From NCBI RefSeq assembly GCF_943846705.1, contig NZ_OX044366.1, forward strand, positions 3,100,001-3,164,000: a stretch of DNA of 64,000 bases. Reading direction: 5' to 3'. The notes beneath the pieces were generated by a model. That model made no database searches. It was given only the letters and a program-made list of their open reading frames with translations, and was not told the origin of the DNA. Position 1 is the first letter of the stretch, and every line of letters begins with the position of its first letter. This stretch comes from an uncultured Pseudomonas sp. (GTDB taxonomy: Bacteria > Pseudomonadota > Gammaproteobacteria > Pseudomonadales > Pseudomonadaceae). The position numbers were made by a program, and so were the translations under genes. Positions 42,801-51,049 of this stretch are shown here, piece after piece.

Positions 42801-43056
42801 TAAGTTTTGCTGAGATGTTTTTCTGCCGAGAAAAGCAATTGAAACGCTTGTTTTAGCTAGGGAGGTCTGTTGTTTTTAAAAATTAGAAGCTTTCTGTGTA
42901 TACAAATAAATTGATACTTGTATTCAGTTGTTGATTTTTCTGTTTCTGCTTGGATAGTGGTGATGAGCTTTTGATTGCCCGGCCACGCTCAGTTGTTCAC
43001 CAGGCGGCGCTGTGTTGGGTGTGCGCAAGATTTATCAGCATCGAGGAATAGCCAAT

Positions 43057-43497
43057 ATGAGTACGTTGAATCTGCAGGTCGCGACCGCTATCACTGAGCA
43101 GGCATTGGCAGTCGCCCGCGAAATATCAGCCGCACCCTTGACCGTGGCCGTGCTGGACGCAGGGGGGCACTTGATCAGCTTGCAGCGCGAGGACGGTGCC
43201 AGCCTACTGCGCCCGCAAATCGCCATCGGCAAGGCGTGGGGGGCGTTGGCGCTGGGCAAGGGCTCGCGGCTGATCGCGGCAGATGCCCAACAACGCCCGG
43301 CGTTTATCGGCGCAGTGAACAACCTGGCTGACGGTCAGTTGGTGCCGGCACCGGGTGGGGTGTTGATTCGTGATGAGCGTGGGGGGGTGATCGGTGCGGT
43401 GGGCATCACTGGCGATACCTCAGATATCGATGAGCAGTGCGCGATCAACGCGGTGGAATCGGTCGGTCTAAAGGCGGATGCCGGTAACGCCGCCTGA
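43057..43497 (+). CDS. GlcG/HbpS-family protein
   Basis: 146 aa. GlcG/HbpS (DUF336) fold: VAVLDAGGHLISLQREDGA (~29-47), IAIGKAWGALALGKGS (~58-73), and PAPGGVLIRDERGGVIGAVGITGDTSDIDEQCA (~105-137). Members bind haem or cobalamin-like ligands or accompany glycolate/glyoxylate genes; the precise role is unknown. ATG 43057 with GAGGAA upstream is preferred over the extension from 43012. It is divergent from gcl and probably shares its operators. Confidence 0.87.
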   Translation: MSTLNLQVATAITEQALAVAREISAAPLTVAVLDAGGHLISLQREDGASLLRPQIAIGKAWGALALGKGSRLIAADAQQRPAFIGAVNNLADGQLVPAPGGVLIRDERGGVIGAVGITGDTSDIDEQCAINAVESVGLKADAGNAA

Positions 43498-43602
43498 TGT
43501 TGTGTGCAGGGCGCTGATCTGCTGGGAGGGAGTCGTGATGGTATTGCTAAGCACTTGCCGCTAACACGCGGTTTACTGAGGCTCAGATAACCGAGTCGGC
43601 CT

Positions 43603-43639
43603 AAAAAAGCTGAATGCGTGCTAGGCATTCAGCTTTTTT
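43603..43639. terminator. Bidirectional terminator between glcG-like and tetR genes
   Basis: AAAAAAGCTGAATGC and GCATTCAGCTTTTTT form a symmetric hairpin with flanking A- and T-runs, between converging genes. Confidence 0.93.
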
Positions 43640-43662
43640 CTGGCGTTTAACCCAGGTGAGGC

Positions 43663-44307
43663 TTAGGCGATTGTGACCTGCTCGGATGGGCTGACGTGAC
43701 ATTCATCGACCTCGCAACCCTTGATCACCAGGCGAATGATGGTCTGCGCCGCGGCTTCATAATCGGCTTCATCCAGGTTGGCTTTGCCGGTGACGGTGGA
43801 GATCTGCCAGTCGAAATCGGCGTAGGTCTGGGTCGCGGCCCAGATACTGAACAGCAGATGGTGCGGGTCGACCTTGGCCATTAGGCCCTGGTCGATCCAG
43901 CCTTGGATGCAGGCGATATTGTGTTTGGCTTGAGTATTCAGCTGCTCCGCCTGATCGGCGGATAGGTGCGGCGCACCGTGCATGATCTCGCTGGCGAACA
44001 CCTTGGAGGCGGAGGGCAGTTCGCGGGAGATGCGGATTTTCGAGCGGATATAGGCGCGCAGTACGTCGGCAGGTTTACCCGGCTGGTTGAAGGGGGTCGA
44101 GGCTTCCAGCAGCGGTTCGATAATGCTTTCCAGCACTTCGCGGTAGAGATTTTCTTTTGACTTGAAGTAGTAGTAAACGTTGGGCTTGGGCACCCCTGCC
44201 TTAGCGGCGATATCGCTGGTTTTGCTGGCGGCAAAACCTTTGTCGGCGAACTCCTCACTGGCTGCGCGTAAAATCAGCGCGGTGTTACGTTCGCGGATAC
44301 TGGTCAT
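43663..44307 (-). CDS. TetR-family regulator (RutR-like)
   Basis: 214 aa. The N-terminal HTH reads ILRAASEEFADKGFAASKTSDIAAKAG then PKPNVYYYFKSKENLY, with the C-terminal ligand domain of the RutR/YcdC group (SEIMHGAP, QGLMAKVDPHHLLFSIWA). The ATG at 44305-44307 is preceded by GAGGCTT-type ribosome site; the upstream 19-codon extension is rejected. Its place beside gcl makes it a candidate regulator of glyoxylate use, but RutR relatives sense pyrimidines, so purine/pyrimidine breakdown products are an alternative. Confidence 0.87.
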   Translation of the reverse strand: MTSIRERNTALILRAASEEFADKGFAASKTSDIAAKAGVPKPNVYYYFKSKENLYREVLESIIEPLLEASTPFNQPGKPADVLRAYIRSKIRISRELPSASKVFASEIMHGAPHLSADQAEQLNTQAKHNIACIQGWIDQGLMAKVDPHHLLFSIWAATQTYADFDWQISTVTGKANLDEADYEAAAQTIIRLVIKGCEVDECHVSPSEQVTIA

Positions 44308-44774
44308 AAGCCTCGTTGCTTCTTTGAATCGCCCGGCGGTGGGCAGCGGCGGGCATGGTAGCATCGGCTTTGCGCGGCGCTCAAGGCAGTGAGCGGGGCT
44401 TTCCTAGAACCGCCTGACTTGTGGGTCAGGTTGTTGTGTACAAGATTTGGCTTTTCTGTTTTTATCTCTTTATGTGTATTCATGAGCAAAAAGTCTCGGC
44501 TCATTTGGGCTCTGACAGGCCGTTAAAAATGTTGGCGAGGCCGCCAAGGCAAAAGCAGGCGATTAACGAAGCGCGGCGCAGTAACAGCCAGCGGCTGGCC
44601 CATAGGGTAAGCGCAGCGAATCAAGCGGAGTTTAGGTGTTGTAAATCAGTATTACTCGTTTCACTCGCCCTTCGGGCCGCGCTGAAGCGCGTTAGCCGCA
44701 GCGGCTTGTTGAACGTGTTTTAACGCCGCATTGGCAACGCAGGTAGTTTTCAAGGGCCTGTTAGGAGACCTGCA
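44308..44774. other. tetR-moaA intergenic region, 467 bp, possible dispersed element
   Basis: No supported gene. A 100-codon plus frame (44421-44723) has no ribosome site. From about 44500 to 44760 the sequence is GC-rich and structured, including the triple hairpin at 44667-44706. It looks like an interspersed repeat or structured leader rather than coding sequence. Confidence 0.5.
44667..44706 (+). other. Three tandem mini-hairpins upstream of moaA
   Basis: GCCC-TTC-GGGC (44667-44677), CGCGCT-GA-AGCGCG (44678-44691) and AGCCGC-A-GCGGCT (44694-44706) follow each other with 0-2 nt between them, ending about 70 bases before the moaA start. Each is a perfect stem with a minimal loop. Confidence 0.65.
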
Positions 44775-45767
44775 GTGAGCAATCAACTGGTTGACCCCTT
44801 CGGTCGGCGTATTACCTATTTAAGGCTGTCGGTTACCGATCGCTGCGACTTCCGCTGCACCTACTGCATGAGTGAGGACATGGTCTTCGCTCCGCGCGCG
44901 CAGATCCTCAGCCTTGAAGAGCTGTATAACGTGGCCGATGCGTTTATTGGTCTGGGGGTTAAGCGCATTCGCATCACCGGTGGTGAGCCGCTGGTGCGCA
45001 AAAATCTAATCAGCCTGCTTACCCGCCTGGGCCAGCGCCCGGAGCTGGAAGACCTGGCCATCACCAGCAATGGCTCGCAGCTGAGCGAATTGGCCCTGCA
45101 GCTGCAGGCCGCAGGGGTCAAGCGCCTGAATATCAGCCTGGACTCGTTACAGCGTGAGCGTTTTAGCGCCTTTACCCGGCGCGACAAGCTCGATCAGGTG
45201 CTGGCGGGTATCGACGCGGCCCGCGCTGCCGGCTTTAGCAAAATCAAGCTCAATACCGTGGTGCAGAAAGGCCGTAATGACGATGAGGTGCTCGATCTTG
45301 TCGAGTTCGCTATGGCTCGTGGTTTGGACATCAGTTTTATCGAGGAAATGCCCCTAGGCAGTATTACCAGCCACCAGCGCGAGCAGACATTTTGTTCCAG
45401 TGACGAGGTGCGCGAGCGCATTGAGCAGCGCTACGCCCTGGTGCGCAGCAGCAAACTGACCGGCGGGCCGTCGCGCTATTGGCAGGTGGTCGGCAGCGAC
45501 ACTCAGATCGGTTTTATTTCCCCGCACAGTCACAACTTCTGTGGCGACTGCAATCGCGTGCGCGTGACCGCGGAAGGCAAGTTGGTGCTTTGTCTGGGTC
45601 ATGAAAATGCCCTGGATCTTAAACGCCTGATGCGCGCCCACCCTGGTGACAGTGAGCGCCTGCGCAATGCTTTGCTGCAGGCCCTGCAGCTTAAGCCCGA
45701 GCGTCATCACTTCGAGACTGATGCACAGGTCCAGGTGGTGCGCTTTATGAGCATGACTGGCGGCTAG
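44775..45767 (+). CDS. moaA: GTP 3',8-cyclase MoaA
   Basis: 330 aa radical-SAM enzyme of molybdenum cofactor synthesis. N-terminal cluster CDFRCTYC (~24-31), GGEPLVRK, SNGSQL, and a C-terminal cluster in NFCGDCNRVRVTAEGKLVLCLG; it ends with the essential Gly-Gly (MTGG). It makes the cyclic intermediate that MoaC converts to cPMP. GTG start with TTAGGAGA upstream. No other moa gene is near, so it resembles the isolated moaA2 copy (PA1505 in P. aeruginosa), also next to a TetR gene and the gcl locus. Confidence 0.93.
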   Translation: MSNQLVDPFGRRITYLRLSVTDRCDFRCTYCMSEDMVFAPRAQILSLEELYNVADAFIGLGVKRIRITGGEPLVRKNLISLLTRLGQRPELEDLAITSNGSQLSELALQLQAAGVKRLNISLDSLQRERFSAFTRRDKLDQVLAGIDAARAAGFSKIKLNTVVQKGRNDDEVLDLVEFAMARGLDISFIEEMPLGSITSHQREQTFCSSDEVRERIEQRYALVRSSKLTGGPSRYWQVVGSDTQIGFISPHSHNFCGDCNRVRVTAEGKLVLCLGHENALDLKRLMRAHPGDSERLRNALLQALQLKPERHHFETDAQVQVVRFMSMTGG

Positions 45768-45839
45768 TACCGAGCTGCCTTCCCTCCGCTTTGAGCGGTT
45801 CCAGTGGTTTCAATCTCACGACTAAACAGGAGGTTTGCT

Positions 45840-46661
45840 GTGAAGCTTTTGCACGTCTGCAGTGTGTTCGCGATGGTCTGTTCTGGCGCGGTTAGTGCTG
45901 AAAACTATGTGATCGGTGTAGAGAAGCTGGCCTTTGCTCCGCACTACAGTGTCGATGCGCAAGGCCAGTACCGGGGATTTGCGCGTGAGTTGTTTGACCT
46001 GTTCGGGCAAAAAAACGGCATCGAATTGAGTTACAAGGTTTTACCCGTTGAACAGTTGTTGCCAGCCCTGCTCAGTGCTCAGGTGGACTTCAAATACCCC
46101 GACAGCGAAGCTTGGTCGCAAGCGCGGAAGGCCGGCCACAGCCTGATCTATAGCCAGGGGGTGGTTAATTATGTCGATGGTGTATTGGTTACGCCGCAGC
46201 GCCATGGTCAGCCCGTTGAGCAGCTCAAGCGGCTAGCCATGGTCAATGGCTGGACGCCGTGGGGCTATCAGGAACGCATCGATGCTGGGCAGATCGAATT
46301 GACCTACAGCGATGACTTACGCCAGATGATCCGTCAGGCGCTGAAGAAGGACACCGATGGCGCTTACTTCAATGTGGCGGTGGCCACTCACTACCTGGAT
46401 AACATTCGTGCGCGTCCCGGGGCGTTGGTATTCGACCCCAAGCTGCCGTACAACCGCGGCAGTTTTAAACTCTCAAGCGTCAAGCATGCTGAGGTAATCC
46501 AGCGTTTCGATCGGTTTCTGCTTGAGTATCAGGCCGAGATAGCGGCGCTCAAAAGCCAGTACAAAGTCGAGGCGAATCTAGATGCCGAACGTATGGGTGT
46601 GGAGCAGTGGAAGTTGGACTTTCTGGCGCGTAAAAAGCTCAAGGATGCTCAGGCGCACTAA
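45840..46661 (+). CDS. Orphan periplasmic substrate-binding protein (family 3 type)
   Basis: 273 aa. GTG start at 45840, placed by AGGAGG at 45828-45833, gives an immediate signal peptide (LLHVCSVFAMVCSGAVSAE). The rest is a type-2 periplasmic binding fold with FAPHYSVDAQGQYRGFARELFDLF and SAQVDFKYPDSEAW. No permease, ATPase, sensor or enzyme gene is next to it, so it may be a stand-alone sensor or scavenging protein. The ligand cannot be read from the sequence. Confidence 0.8.
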   Translation: MKLLHVCSVFAMVCSGAVSAENYVIGVEKLAFAPHYSVDAQGQYRGFARELFDLFGQKNGIELSYKVLPVEQLLPALLSAQVDFKYPDSEAWSQARKAGHSLIYSQGVVNYVDGVLVTPQRHGQPVEQLKRLAMVNGWTPWGYQERIDAGQIELTYSDDLRQMIRQALKKDTDGAYFNVAVATHYLDNIRARPGALVFDPKLPYNRGSFKLSSVKHAEVIQRFDRFLLEYQAEIAALKSQYKVEANLDAERMGVEQWKLDFLARKKLKDAQAH

Positions 46662-46707
46662 AGCGCCAGGCTGATAAAAAAGGGCTGTCTACAGGGTCTA
46701 AGCGAAT

Positions 46708-46740
46708 AAAACCCCGATGCCTGTTGGTTATCGGGGTTTT
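46708..46740. terminator. Bidirectional terminator after the binding-protein gene
   Basis: AAAACCCCGAT (46708-46718) and ATCGGGGTTTT (46730-46740) form an 11-bp stem with flanking A/T runs, between converging genes. Confidence 0.9.
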
Positions 46741-46813
46741 ATTGTTTGCGGCAGTGCAGAGGTGCAAGGCTCAGCGGGCGCTTAGTGCCGGTACGCGTGC
46801 ACTAGTCTGCGGC

Positions 46814-47095
46814 TTAGCGGTATTCACACAGGTAGGCAGTATCCATCGCGACCTTGAGTTGGAATTTGCTGTTGGCCGGTACGGTGAAGTGGCTGCCGCT
46901 GGTGAAGGTCTCCCAGTTTTCGCTGTCGGGCAGTTTTACGCTCAGGGCGCCAGCGACCACGTGCATAATTTCCAGCTGGTTCGTGCCGAACTCGTATTCG
47001 CCTGCAGCCATCACACCAATGGTAGCCGGGCCTTCAGCCATGCCGAAGGCGATGGATTTGACGGTGCCATCGAAGTACTCATTGACCTTGAACAT
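46814..47095 (-). CDS. ppnP: Pyrimidine/purine nucleoside phosphorylase PpnP (DUF1255)
   Basis: 93 aa single cupin. The family pattern is complete: MFKVNEYFDGTVKSIAF at the start, GEYEFGT and EIMHVVAGALSVKLP in the middle, and FTVPANSKFQLKV near the end. PpnP cleaves a broad range of nucleosides with phosphate. The ATG at 47093-47095 is used; an upstream TTG would add only two residues. CGAGGAATT provides the ribosome site. Confidence 0.93.
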   Translation of the reverse strand: MFKVNEYFDGTVKSIAFGMAEGPATIGVMAAGEYEFGTNQLEIMHVVAGALSVKLPDSENWETFTSGSHFTVPANSKFQLKVAMDTAYLCEYR

Positions 47096-47188
47096 ATGCA
47101 ATTCCTCGAAAGGGGATTAAAAGGCTGACTGCTTTATATGGCAGGCCATAAGAAAGGCCTGCAAGTATGCACAAGGGTTTTTTCCTCG

Positions 47189-47740
47189 TCATCTGCTTTG
47201 CGCAGGCAAAACCAGCGGCAGCAGGCGAGCGGTATTGCGCGCATCCGTGAGGGCGCGGTGTTGCTGCCCCTGAAACTGCAAGCCCGCCAGGCTTAGCGCC
47301 TGCTTTAGGCTGGTTGGGGCAGGCAGTTGGCGGGCTTCGGCGAAGCGTTTCTTCATATTTAGGTGGGGGATTTGCTTCAGGTAGCTGTGCAGTCCGTGGG
47401 TGAGCCATTGCTGTTCAAGCTGACGGCGGTCGTAGTCGCCCCAGCTGGCCCAGCCCACCAGTTGAGGCTGCTGGGTCAATAGCCAGCGTTCGAATTGCGG
47501 CCATACCGCGCTTAACGGTGCGGCGAGATCCACATCAGCTTGGTTGATGTGGGTGAGTTGGCGGCAGAAGCGGGTCAGCTGTGGGCGTCGAGTGGGGCGG
47601 ACAAGGCGCTGAAAATAATCGATCTCATGGCCGTCAGCGTCGACTAGGCTCGCGCCGATTTCGATAATTTCCATCTCTGTAACCGGCCAGCCCCCTTCTG
47701 CGGTGGTGGCTTCCAGGTCGATTACCAGCCAGCGTTGCAT
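47189..47740 (-). CDS. DEDDh 3'-5' exonuclease (KapD/ERI-like)
   Basis: 183 aa. Exo I motif VIDLEATTAEGG (D and E near residues 7-10), Exo II region with HINQADVD, and Exo III HRALTDARNTARL (~160-172), the DEDDh exonuclease fold. Family members trim single-stranded DNA or RNA; length and motif fit the small ERI/KapD-like group rather than DnaQ. The ATG at 47738-47740 follows AGGAGAACG. The substrate is not known. Confidence 0.85.
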   Translation of the reverse strand: MQRWLVIDLEATTAEGGWPVTEMEIIEIGASLVDADGHEIDYFQRLVRPTRRPQLTRFCRQLTHINQADVDLAAPLSAVWPQFERWLLTQQPQLVGWASWGDYDRRQLEQQWLTHGLHSYLKQIPHLNMKKRFAEARQLPAPTSLKQALSLAGLQFQGQQHRALTDARNTARLLPLVLPAQSR

Positions 47741-47959
47741 ACGTTCTCCTTGGTGAGTCGCGAGCATGCCGTTTTAGGGGGGGTAAAGCCTGCTTTAGAG
47801 CGCGCCCATACAGTTTTGCCCTATGGCTGTACTGGTACTTGCCTTGTGTGGCGGGCATGCTTGCAATCAGGTTCGGCTCTGCGTGGGTCGCGGTGGCGCA
47901 GTAAATCAGGGTCGCACGGTTGTTTGCCGGCAGGTTTTAACGAGATTGAGGGAGTGGAT

Positions 47960-48838
47960 ATGGCAAAGCTAGCGTTTATCGGGTTGGGTGTGATGGGGTA
48001 TCCGATGGCGGGGCATCTGGCGCGCGCCGGGCATCAGGTGTGTGTGTACAACCGTACTGCCGCGAAGGCGGCGCAATGGGTTGCCGAGTACACTGGTAGC
48101 CATGCGCCGACACCGCGTGAGGCGGCTGCAGGTGCCGAGTTTGTGATGGTCTGCGTCGGCAATGACGATGATCTACGCGGTGTTGTGCTGGGCGAGCAGG
48201 GCGCTTTTGCCGGCATGCAGCCCGGCGCGGTATTGGTTGATCACACGACCGCATCGGCGCAGGTTGCGCGTGAGTTGGCCGAACAGGCGGCTGTGTTGCA
48301 GTTGGGCTTTCTCGATGCGCCGGTATCCGGCGGTCAAGCCGGTGCACAGAACGCTGCGCTAACCATCATGGTCGGTGGTGAGGCGGCAATCTACGCCAAG
48401 GCCGAGCCAGTGATTCAGGCTTATGCGCGCATGGCTCGCTTGATGGGCGAGGCCGGCAGTGGTCAGTTGACCAAAATGGTTAACCAAATCTGCATCGCGG
48501 GGCTGGTTCAGGGGTTGTCCGAAGCGCTGCATTTCGCCGAGTGTGCAGGGCTTGATGCGCAAGGGGCGATGGAGGTGATCAGCAAGGGCGCGGCGCAGTC
48601 CTGGCAGCTGGAAAATCGTCATAAAACCATGCTGGCCGGTGAGTTTGAGCATGGCTTTGCCGTGGACTGGATGCGTAAGGATCTATCAATTCTGTTGACC
48701 GAGGCCCGTAGTAATGGCGCTCAGCTGCCGGTTACGGCGTTGGTGGATCAGTTTTATGCTGACGTACAGGCGATGGGCGGCGGCCGTTGGGACACCTCAA
48801 GCCTGTTGGCTCGCCTGCAGGGTCGCAAGCCGAGTTGA
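47960..48838 (+). CDS. NAD(P)-dependent beta-hydroxyacid dehydrogenase (GlxR/MmsB-like paralogue)
   Basis: 292 aa. FIGLGVMGYPMAGHLARAGH is the NAD(P) motif at ~5-24, DAPVSGGQAGAQNAALTIMVGG the substrate motif at ~118-139, and GSGQLTKMVNQI carries the catalytic lysine at ~168. The same family as GlxR at 39029, but not in a pathway operon, so 3-hydroxyisobutyrate, a sulfolactaldehyde-like or another 3-hydroxyacid could be the substrate. GGAGTGG lies just before the ATG at 47960; longer upstream frames lack support. Confidence 0.88.
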   Translation: MAKLAFIGLGVMGYPMAGHLARAGHQVCVYNRTAAKAAQWVAEYTGSHAPTPREAAAGAEFVMVCVGNDDDLRGVVLGEQGAFAGMQPGAVLVDHTTASAQVARELAEQAAVLQLGFLDAPVSGGQAGAQNAALTIMVGGEAAIYAKAEPVIQAYARMARLMGEAGSGQLTKMVNQICIAGLVQGLSEALHFAECAGLDAQGAMEVISKGAAQSWQLENRHKTMLAGEFEHGFAVDWMRKDLSILLTEARSNGAQLPVTALVDQFYADVQAMGGGRWDTSSLLARLQGRKPS

Positions 48839-49032
48839 GGGGGTCTAAAGCAGACCGTCTCTCAGTCTTGATGCTGGGCGTTTGTCCTGAGTGGTTAGCT
48901 GATAGGGCTATGGCGCGGTTTGTTAATGTTTCCTTTTCGTCTGAATCTTTAGGCGCTGAAATACAGAAAACAGTTAAGGCGGCGTAAACTCTGCGGCCTT
49001 ATCTGTTTTGTTGGTTTCGAGGTTTGCCATTG

Positions 49033-49293
49033 ATGAATTGCCGAGCTGGCTGTGGTGCCTGCTGCATTGCCCCTTCGATCAGCTCTCCGATTCCTGGTAT
49101 GCCTGATGGCAAGCCGGCAGGTGTGCGCTGCGTGCAGTTGGATGCAGATAATCACTGTTTAATCTTCGGTCAGCCTGAGCGGCCGGCGGTGTGTTCGGCG
49201 TTTCAGGCTGCCGAGTATGTCTGCGGCAGTACTACGGCGCAGGCCATGCAGTTGCTGGGCTGGCTGGAACAGAGTACTGCGATTGCGGTCTGA
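49033..49293 (+). CDS. YkgJ-family cysteine-cluster protein
   Basis: 86 aa. Cysteines in the YkgJ pattern: CRAGCGACC near the start, then CVQLD and CLIFGQPERPAVCSAFQ, suited to zinc or iron-sulfur binding. No function is established for the family. ATG 49033 follows GAGG at 49019-49022; an in-frame TTG at 49024 would add three residues. Confidence 0.86.
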   Translation: MNCRAGCGACCIAPSISSPIPGMPDGKPAGVRCVQLDADNHCLIFGQPERPAVCSAFQAAEYVCGSTTAQAMQLLGWLEQSTAIAV

Positions 49294-49364
49294 GGCTATG
49301 GCCTAGGGGCTCAGGGCTGCTGGGTGATTTACCTGGGTTACGATAAGGTCGGATATCCAGATGC

Positions 49365-49394
49365 AAAAAAGGCTGCCCGAGGGCAGCCTTTTTT
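49365..49394. terminator. Bidirectional terminator, ykgJ-like/gltA
   Basis: An A-run, GGCTGCCC, GA loop, GGGCAGCC and a T-run form a symmetric hairpin between converging genes. Confidence 0.94.
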
Positions 49395-49412
49395 ATTGCG
49401 GTGCAACCTGAG

Positions 49413-50687
49413 TTATTTGCTCAGATCGCGCTGCGCATAGCCGGTGTACAGCTGGCGCGGACGGCCAATCTTGTACGGGCTGGAGAGCATTTCTTTCCAG
49501 TGCGAGATCCAGCCGACGGTGCGCGCCAGGGCGAAGATCACGGTGAACATGCTGGTCGGAATGCCGATCGCTTTGAGGATGATACCCGAGTAGAAGTCCA
49601 CGTTTGGATACAGCGAGCGCTCGATGAAGTAAGGGTCGGTCAGGGCGATTTCTTCCAGACGCATCGCCAGTTCCAGTTGTGGATCATTCTTGATGCCCAG
49701 CTCTTTCAGTACTTCGTCGCAGGTCTGCTTCATCACCGTGGCGCGCGGGTCACGGTTTTTGTACACGCGATGCCCGAAGCCCATCAACTTGAACGGATCG
49801 TCCTTGTCTTTGGCTTTGGCGATGAACGCGTCGATGTTGGAAACATCGCCGATTTCATCGAGCATGCTCAGTACCGCTTCGTTGGCACCGCCATGTGCCG
49901 GGCCCCAGAGGGCGGCGATACCAGCAGCGATACAGGCAAACGGATTGGCGCCCGAAGAACCTGCCAGACGTACGGTCGAGGTCGAAGCGTTCTGCTCATG
50001 GTCGGCATGCAGGATAAAGATCTTATCCATTGCCTTGGCCAGTACCGGGTTGATCGGTTTGATCTCGCACGGGGTGTTGAACATCATGTGCAGGAAGTTT
50101 TCCGCGTAGTTCAGGTCGTTACGCGGATACATCATCGGCTGACCCATGGAGTACTTATAAGTCATGGCGGCGATGGTCGGCATCTTGGCGATCAGGCGCA
50201 TGGCCGAAACTTCGCGGTGATGCGGGTTCTTGATGTCTAGGGAGTCATGATAGAAGGCCGACAGAGCACCGACGACGCCACACATGATGGCCATCGGGTG
50301 AGCGTCGCGGCGGAAGCCGTTATAAAAGGTCTTCAGCTGCTCATGCACCATGGTGTGGTTCTTGATGGTGCTGACGAAGTTGGCTTTTTCTTCTGCGTTC
50401 GGCAGTTCGCCGTTCAGTAGCAGGTAGCAGGTCTCCAGATAATCGGATTGTTCTGCCAGCTGTTCAATTGGGTAGCCGCGGTGTAGCAGGATGCCCTGAT
50501 CGCCATCAATATAAGTGATCTTCGACTCGCACGAGGCGGTGGACATAAAGCCAGGGTCGAAGGTGAAACGGCCCGTGGCTGTTAGGCCGCGTACATCAAT
50601 TACATCGGGACCAACGGTGCCGGTTAAAATAGGCAGCTCGACGGGGGCAGCGCCCTCGATGATCAACTGCGCTTTTTTGTCAGCCAT
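49413..50687 (-). CDS. gltA: Citrate synthase
   Basis: 424 aa, type of Gram-negative NADH-sensitive hexameric enzymes. Catalytic segments are GPAHGGANEAVL (~262-273) with the histidine, FGHRVYKNRDPRA (~304-316), and the C-terminal SRPRQLYTG-like GRPRQLYTGYAQR. It condenses oxaloacetate and acetyl-CoA. The ATG at 50685-50687 is preceded by TAGGAGGCC; the longer frame is rejected. It is divergent from the sdh operon with a near-consensus promoter. Confidence 0.96.
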   Translation of the reverse strand: MADKKAQLIIEGAAPVELPILTGTVGPDVIDVRGLTATGRFTFDPGFMSTASCESKITYIDGDQGILLHRGYPIEQLAEQSDYLETCYLLLNGELPNAEEKANFVSTIKNHTMVHEQLKTFYNGFRRDAHPMAIMCGVVGALSAFYHDSLDIKNPHHREVSAMRLIAKMPTIAAMTYKYSMGQPMMYPRNDLNYAENFLHMMFNTPCEIKPINPVLAKAMDKIFILHADHEQNASTSTVRLAGSSGANPFACIAAGIAALWGPAHGGANEAVLSMLDEIGDVSNIDAFIAKAKDKDDPFKLMGFGHRVYKNRDPRATVMKQTCDEVLKELGIKNDPQLELAMRLEEIALTDPYFIERSLYPNVDFYSGIILKAIGIPTSMFTVIFALARTVGWISHWKEMLSSPYKIGRPRQLYTGYAQRDLSK

Positions 50688-50746
50688 GTTTGGCCTCCTA
50701 GTTATGCTTGAAATCATCTGACTGCCCCCCACGCAGGGCGTGCACC

Positions 50747-50774
50747 ACTATAGTGAGATAAATTTGAATGTCAA
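50747..50774 (-). promoter_or_regulatory. sigma-70 promoter of gltA
   Basis: On the minus strand TTGACA (50769-50774), 16-bp spacer, TATAGT (50747-50752), about 60 bp before the gltA ATG; near consensus. Confidence 0.75.
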
Positions 50775-50888
50775 TTTGCGAGAAGCCAGGCGGCAGAAGG
50801 GTTTGCGGCTGGTTAGGGGGTTGAAAAAGGGGTTCTTTACGTCATTTATTGATGCTGTGCAATGCGCTTTTAGGTAGGGGGCTTTGCG

Positions 50889-50917
50889 TTGTCATTAGTA
50901 ACCTAACTGTCTATACT
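50889..50917 (+). promoter_or_regulatory. sigma-70 promoter of the sdh-suc operon
   Basis: TTGTCA (50889-50894), a 17-bp spacer and TATACT (50912-50917). It predicts a 5' leader of about 125 nt before the sdhC GTG. Confidence 0.75.
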
Positions 50918-51049
50918 CTGCGCCCAACTACCAAGGGCTGTACGCCCGTATTTGGTGGTTGTCACTCCTTGGGTGATGGGTACCTGACCAGTGCACTTCC
51001 CGACAACTTTGCCCTGATAGTTAGGGGCTCTCAGTGTGATAAAAAAGCC

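Larger units (their letters stand above)
42721..43056. other. Divergent control region gcl / glcG-like, 336 bp
   Basis: AT-rich relative to its surroundings, holding the gcl promoter, the TTGTATACAA palindrome, a second TGTATACA copy (42897-42904) and a TTGTAT half-site (42918-42923). No gene is visible in it. Confidence 0.6.
50688..51049. other. Divergent gltA/sdhC control region, 362 bp
   Basis: Holds the two promoters listed separately and the sdhC leader. An in-frame upstream extension of sdhC (from 50849) lies within it but is not coding by comparison with known SdhC N-termini. Nothing else is recognised. Confidence 0.7.

Noticed and set aside
44421..44723. 100-codon plus frame before moaA
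   Set aside because: Passes through the triple-hairpin element and lacks a ribosome site.
50849..51049. Upstream in-frame extension of sdhC
   Set aside because: It spans the sdh promoter; the GTG at 51050 gives the known SdhC N-terminus.
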